The notes under the pieces were generated by a model that did not search any database, was not told the DNA's origin, and saw only the letters and a program-made list of their open reading frames with translations. A stretch of DNA of 7,654 bases from NCBI GenBank assembly GCA_934446485.1, contig CAKSEM010000065.1, positions 1 to 7,654 of the forward strand, written 5' to 3'. Each line of letters starts with the position of its first letter. The stretch's first letter is position 1. The DNA comes from an uncultured Eubacteriales bacterium (GTDB taxonomy: Bacteria > Bacillota > Clostridia > Oscillospirales > CAG-272). Of the stretch, positions 4,607 to 7,654 are shown piece by piece. Made by a program: the position numbers and the translations under genes.

Positions 4607-6403
4607 ATGTTTCGTATACATGCACTGATATGCGGCGGTACGGGCTGTACCTCCTCTGGAAGTATGACCGTCAAGGAAGCGCTTGAACGCGAGATTCACG
4701 CACGCGGACTTGATGAGGAGGTCAAGATCGTCCAGACAGGATGTTTCGGTCTTTGCGCTCTCGGTCCGATCATGATCATCTATCCTGAGGGAACATTCTA
4801 CAGCATGGTAAAGGCTGAGGATATTCCCGAGATCGTTGAGGAGCATTTCCTCAAGGGCCGCCCTGTTGAGCGTCTCGTTTACAACGAGGCGGCGAAGGAT
4901 CATCCGGCAGAGGCGGTCGCATCTCTTTCGGATACGGCATTCTACAAGAAGCAGAAGAGAGTTGCGCTCCGCAACTGCGGCGTTATAAACCCCGAAAATA
5001 TTGATGAGTACATCGCGATGGACGGCTACTTTGCTCTCGCAAAGGTGCTCCGCGAGATGACCCCAGAGGATGTTATCAAGACTATTCTCGATTCCGGACT
5101 CCGCGGACGCGGCGGCGGCGGATTCCCGACCGGCAGAAAGTGGCAGTTCGCACGCGGAAGTGTTTCCGATAAGAAGTATGTCGTATGTAACGCCGACGAG
5201 GGTGACCCGGGAGCGTTTATGGACCGTTCAGTGCTTGAGGGCGATCCGCACGCAGTCCTTGAGGCTATGGCGATTGCCGGATATGCAATCGGAGCGGACG
5301 AAGGATGGATCTACGTTCGTGCTGAGTACCCGATAGCAGTAAGACGCCTCCAGATCGCAATCGATCAGGCCAGAGAGTACGGAATGCTGGGACAGGGCAT
5401 CTTCGGTACTGACTTTAACTTTGACATTCACATCCGTCTCGGTGCAGGTGCATTCGTTTGCGGTGAGGAGACGGCGCTGCTTACCTCGATAGAGGGTAAC
5501 CGCGGTGAGCCGAGGCCCCGTCCGCCGTTCCCGGCAGTTAAGGGGCTTTGGGGTAAGCCGACCATTATAAACAATGTTGAGACATATGCAAATATTGCAC
5601 AGATCATCCTGAAGGGCGCGGAATGGTTCGCTTCCATGGGCACCGAGACCTCAAAGGGAACCAAGGTATTTGCGCTTGGCGGAAAGATCAAGAACACCGG
5701 ACTCGTTGAGATCCCGATGGGTACTACACTTCGCGAGATCATCGAGGAGATCGGCGGCGGCGTACCGAACGGAAAGAAGTTCAAGGCGGCGCAGACCGGC
5801 GGTCCGTCCGGCGGATGCATTCCCGCATCGCTCATCGATACTCCGATCGACTACGATAACCTCATAAAGATCGGCTCCATGATGGGTTCAGGCGGACTTA
5901 TCGTAATGGATGAGGATACCTGCATGGTTGACCTTGCAAAGTTCTTCCTCGAATTTACGGTCGATGAGTCCTGCGGTAAGTGCGCACCGTGCCGTATAGG
6001 AACGGTACGTCTCCTTGAGATACTTGAAAAGATCACATCCGGCAAAGGTGAGATGGAGGATCTTGATAAGCTTGAGGAGCTTGCAAACTACATAAAGAGT
6101 GCGTCCCTCTGCGGACTCGGTCAGACTGCACCGAACCCCGTGCTCTCGACTCTCCGCTATTTCAGAGATGAGTATATCGCTCACATCAGGGATAAGAAGT
6201 GTCCGGCGGGCGTATGTAAGAAGCTCCTTTCATACGAGATCGACCCGGAGAAGTGCCGCGGCTGTACACTCTGCGCACGTCAGTGCCCGGCGGGTGCCAT
6301 TATCGGTAAGGTCAAGGAAGCGCACACGATCGATCCGGAGAAGTGCGTGAAGTGCGGCGCTTGCATGGAGAAGTGCAAGTTCGGCGCAATCTCTAAGAAA
6401 TAA
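4607..6403 (+). CDS. hydB: HydB, NuoF-like NAD(H)/FMN and Fe-S subunit of [FeFe]-hydrogenase
   Basis: The diaphorase subunit: 598 residues, the usual HydB size. It moves electrons between NAD(H) and the hydrogenase cluster chain through FMN, in the cytoplasm. Domains in order: thioredoxin-like [2Fe-2S] domain (1-95; C9, C14, C46, C50); NuoF core with the glycine-rich GRGGGGFPTG nucleotide/flavin loop near 167, CNADEGDPGAF near 194, and GAGAFVCGEETALL; an SLBB-like stretch; the [4Fe-4S] site C456-x2-C459-x2-C462 with C502; then a ferredoxin domain with two [4Fe-4S] motifs (C550, 553, 556, 560 and C580, 583, 586, 590). An extra pair, C532 and C537 (KKCPAGVCKK), precedes the ferredoxin domain. 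GGAGGAGG at 4590-4597 is a strong ribosome site. The stop is 18 bases before hydA. With HydA and HydC this forms the trimer that in studied anaerobes couples NADH and ferredoxin oxidation to H2; bifurcation here is inferred from family membership. Confidence 0.97.
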   Translation: MFRIHALICGGTGCTSSGSMTVKEALEREIHARGLDEEVKIVQTGCFGLCALGPIMIIYPEGTFYSMVKAEDIPEIVEEHFLKGRPVERLVYNEAAKDHPAEAVASLSDTAFYKKQKRVALRNCGVINPENIDEYIAMDGYFALAKVLREMTPEDVIKTILDSGLRGRGGGGFPTGRKWQFARGSVSDKKYVVCNADEGDPGAFMDRSVLEGDPHAVLEAMAIAGYAIGADEGWIYVRAEYPIAVRRLQIAIDQAREYGMLGQGIFGTDFNFDIHIRLGAGAFVCGEETALLTSIEGNRGEPRPRPPFPAVKGLWGKPTIINNVETYANIAQIILKGAEWFASMGTETSKGTKVFALGGKIKNTGLVEIPMGTTLREIIEEIGGGVPNGKKFKAAQTGGPSGGCIPASLIDTPIDYDNLIKIGSMMGSGGLIVMDEDTCMVDLAKFFLEFTVDESCGKCAPCRIGTVRLLEILEKITSGKGEMEDLDKLEELANYIKSASLCGLGQTAPNPVLSTLRYFRDEYIAHIRDKKCPAGVCKKLLSYEIDPEKCRGCTLCARQCPAGAIIGKVKEAHTIDPEKCVKCGACMEKCKFGAISKK

Positions 6404-6421
6404 GGAAGGTGCGACATAACG

Positions 6422-7654
6422 ATGGATATGATTAACGTAAAGATAAACGGCGCGGATTATTCCGTCCCCGCCGGTATTACGGTGCTTGAAGCGGCAAGAT
6501 ATGCCGGAATCGAGATCCCGACGCTCTGCTACCTCAAGGACATAAACGAGATCGGCGCCTGCCGCCTCTGCCTCGTTGAGGTCAAGGGTGCAAGAGGGCT
6601 CGTTACCTCCTGCGTCTACCCCGTAAACGACGGAATGGAGATATTCACTAATACCGAAAAGGTGAGAGAAGCGCGCCGCATGAACATTGAGCTCGTGCTT
6701 TCTGCGCACAAGAAAAAGTGCCTCTCCTGCATCCGTTCGACCAACTGTGAACTTCAGAAGCTCGCGCGCGATTTCGGCGCAGATGAGGACTTCTTCCGCA
6801 GCGATGACCGCCCGGAGCGTCCTCTCGATACATCCTCGCCGTCGATCATTCGCGACAACAACAAGTGCATTCTCTGCCGCCGCTGCGTTGCAGCGTGCAA
6901 CAAGCTCCAGGGGATCGGTGCAATCGGCCCACAGAACCGCGGCTACGATACAGAGATCGGTTCACAGTTTGATCTGCCGCTTGCCGAAACGTCCTGCATA
7001 AACTGCGGACAGTGTATAGTTGCATGTCCCGTCGGTGCTCTCTATGAGCACGACGATACCGACCGCATCATGGAAGCGATCAATGATCCCACGAAGCACG
7101 TTGCTATCTGCTGCGCACCGTCTGTCAGAGCGACGATCGGTGAATGCTTCGGCATGGCTCCCGGTACCGATGCGGAGGGCAAGATGATCGCCGCTCTGAA
7201 GCGGCTCGGCTTCGACGGTGTCTACGATATGAACTTCACGGCTGACCTCACCATTATGGAGGAGGCTACCGAGTTCCTCGGACGCGTGAAGAACGGCGGA
7301 GCGCTTCCGCTTATTACATCGTGCTCGCCCGGATGGGTCAAGTACTGTGAGCACTACTTCCCTGAAATGACTGAGAATCTTTCAACCTGCAAATCGCCGC
7401 AGCAGATGTTCGGCGCAGTATATAAGACATACTTCGCTGAGAAGATGGGTATAGATCCGAAGGATATCGTATTCGTTTCGGCGATCCCCTGCACGGCTAA
7501 GAAGTTTGAGGTCGGACGTGACGGTCAGGACGTAAACGGTATGCCTGGCGTTGATATTGCAGTTACGACCCGTGAACTCGGACGCATGATCGATGCAGCG
7601 GGAATCGATTTCCTGTCGCTCGACGATGAAAAGTTCGACACTCCGATCGACATC
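6422..7654 (+). CDS. hydA: HydA, catalytic [FeFe]-hydrogenase subunit (5' part, cut at right edge)
   Basis: The first 411 codons of the H2-producing or H2-oxidising subunit; the full family length is near 580. Cluster ligands in order: plant-type [2Fe-2S] (C36, C47, C50, C64); the His-ligated [4Fe-4S] H96-x3-C100-x2-C103-x5-C109; two [4Fe-4S] motifs (C149, 152, 155, 159 and C192, 195, 198, 202); then the H-cluster domain from about 225. Motif L1 reads ITSCSPGW: C301 is the proton-relay position, and Ser302 stands where the standard TSCCP motif has a cluster ligand. Motif L2 reads AIPCTAKKFE: C357, K360 and E363 are present, but Ile355 replaces the usual Met. L3 lies beyond the window. Start ATG 6422 is preceded by GGAAGGTG at 6404-6411; ATG 6428 is an in-frame alternative. 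The modular M3-type cluster set and the hydB linkage make it the HydABC catalytic subunit. The motif variants are discussed in findings. Confidence 0.96.
   Translation, partial: MDMINVKINGADYSVPAGITVLEAARYAGIEIPTLCYLKDINEIGACRLCLVEVKGARGLVTSCVYPVNDGMEIFTNTEKVREARRMNIELVLSAHKKKCLSCIRSTNCELQKLARDFGADEDFFRSDDRPERPLDTSSPSIIRDNNKCILCRRCVAACNKLQGIGAIGPQNRGYDTEIGSQFDLPLAETSCINCGQCIVACPVGALYEHDDTDRIMEAINDPTKHVAICCAPSVRATIGECFGMAPGTDAEGKMIAALKRLGFDGVYDMNFTADLTIMEEATEFLGRVKNGGALPLITSCSPGWVKYCEHYFPEMTENLSTCKSPQQMFGAVYKTYFAEKMGIDPKDIVFVSAIPCTAKKFEVGRDGQDVNGMPGVDIAVTTRELGRMIDAAGIDFLSLDDEKFDTPIDI

Noticed and set aside
4045..4674. Minus-strand ORF of 209 codons spanning the AT-rich gap
   Set aside because: It lies antisense to the second ATPase end, the small ferredoxin gene and the hydB start, and its product has no recognisable domain.
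1..7654. CRISPR arrays, tRNA/rRNA genes, insertion sequences, integrase sites
   Set aside because: No regular direct repeats, RNA gene signatures, transposase motifs or flanking repeats were seen on reading through; the window is nearly all metabolic and regulatory coding sequence.

Overview
The window is one dense, all plus-strand gene cluster for an NAD-linked, probably electron-bifurcating [FeFe]-hydrogenase of the HydABC type, with an unusual set of regulatory-looking genes set between its subunits. Moderately GC-rich coding DNA, strong GGAGG-type ribosome binding sites, GTG starts next to ATG starts, and this particular gene set point to a strict anaerobe of the Clostridia (Bacillota), perhaps a gut or rumen lineage. 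That placement is inference; there is no rRNA or other marker gene here.

Layout. (1) 2-223 is the 3' end of a NuoE-like [2Fe-2S] subunit (HydC), cut by the left edge. (2) 295-4163 is a six-gene accessory block: a DRTGG-like protein, an RsbW-like ATPase, a hydrogenase-like iron-sulfur protein with an altered H-cluster pocket, a second DRTGG-like protein, a PHP-family phosphoesterase, and a second GHKL ATPase. Spacing is tight, with overlaps at 647-654 and 2826-2829. (3) 4164-4215 is a short AT-rich gap holding a perfect 7-bp inverted repeat; it may be an internal promoter or operator. (4) 4216-7654 holds the core genes: a small thioredoxin-like ferredoxin with only three candidate ligand cysteines, HydB (NuoF-like, NAD/FMN and Fe-S) and HydA (the catalytic [FeFe]-hydrogenase, cut by the right edge after 411 codons).

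How they may work together. HydA makes or consumes H2. HydB exchanges electrons with NAD(H) through flavin and relays them through a chain of clusters. HydC completes the trimer. The block between them looks like a signalling module. The hydrogenase-like protein keeps the cysteines for the [4Fe-4S] part of an H-cluster but has lost the proton-relay cysteine, as reported for sensory hydrogenases (HydS). It lacks the PAS and phosphatase/kinase output domains usually fused to HydS. Two separate ATPases, two DRTGG proteins and a PHP phosphoesterase are encoded beside it and could supply the output in trans. This split H2/redox-sensing module is the most interesting part of the window; its biochemical role cannot be read from sequence.

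No tRNA, rRNA, mobile element, CRISPR array or convincing terminator was seen. Minus-strand ORFs are shadows of these genes.
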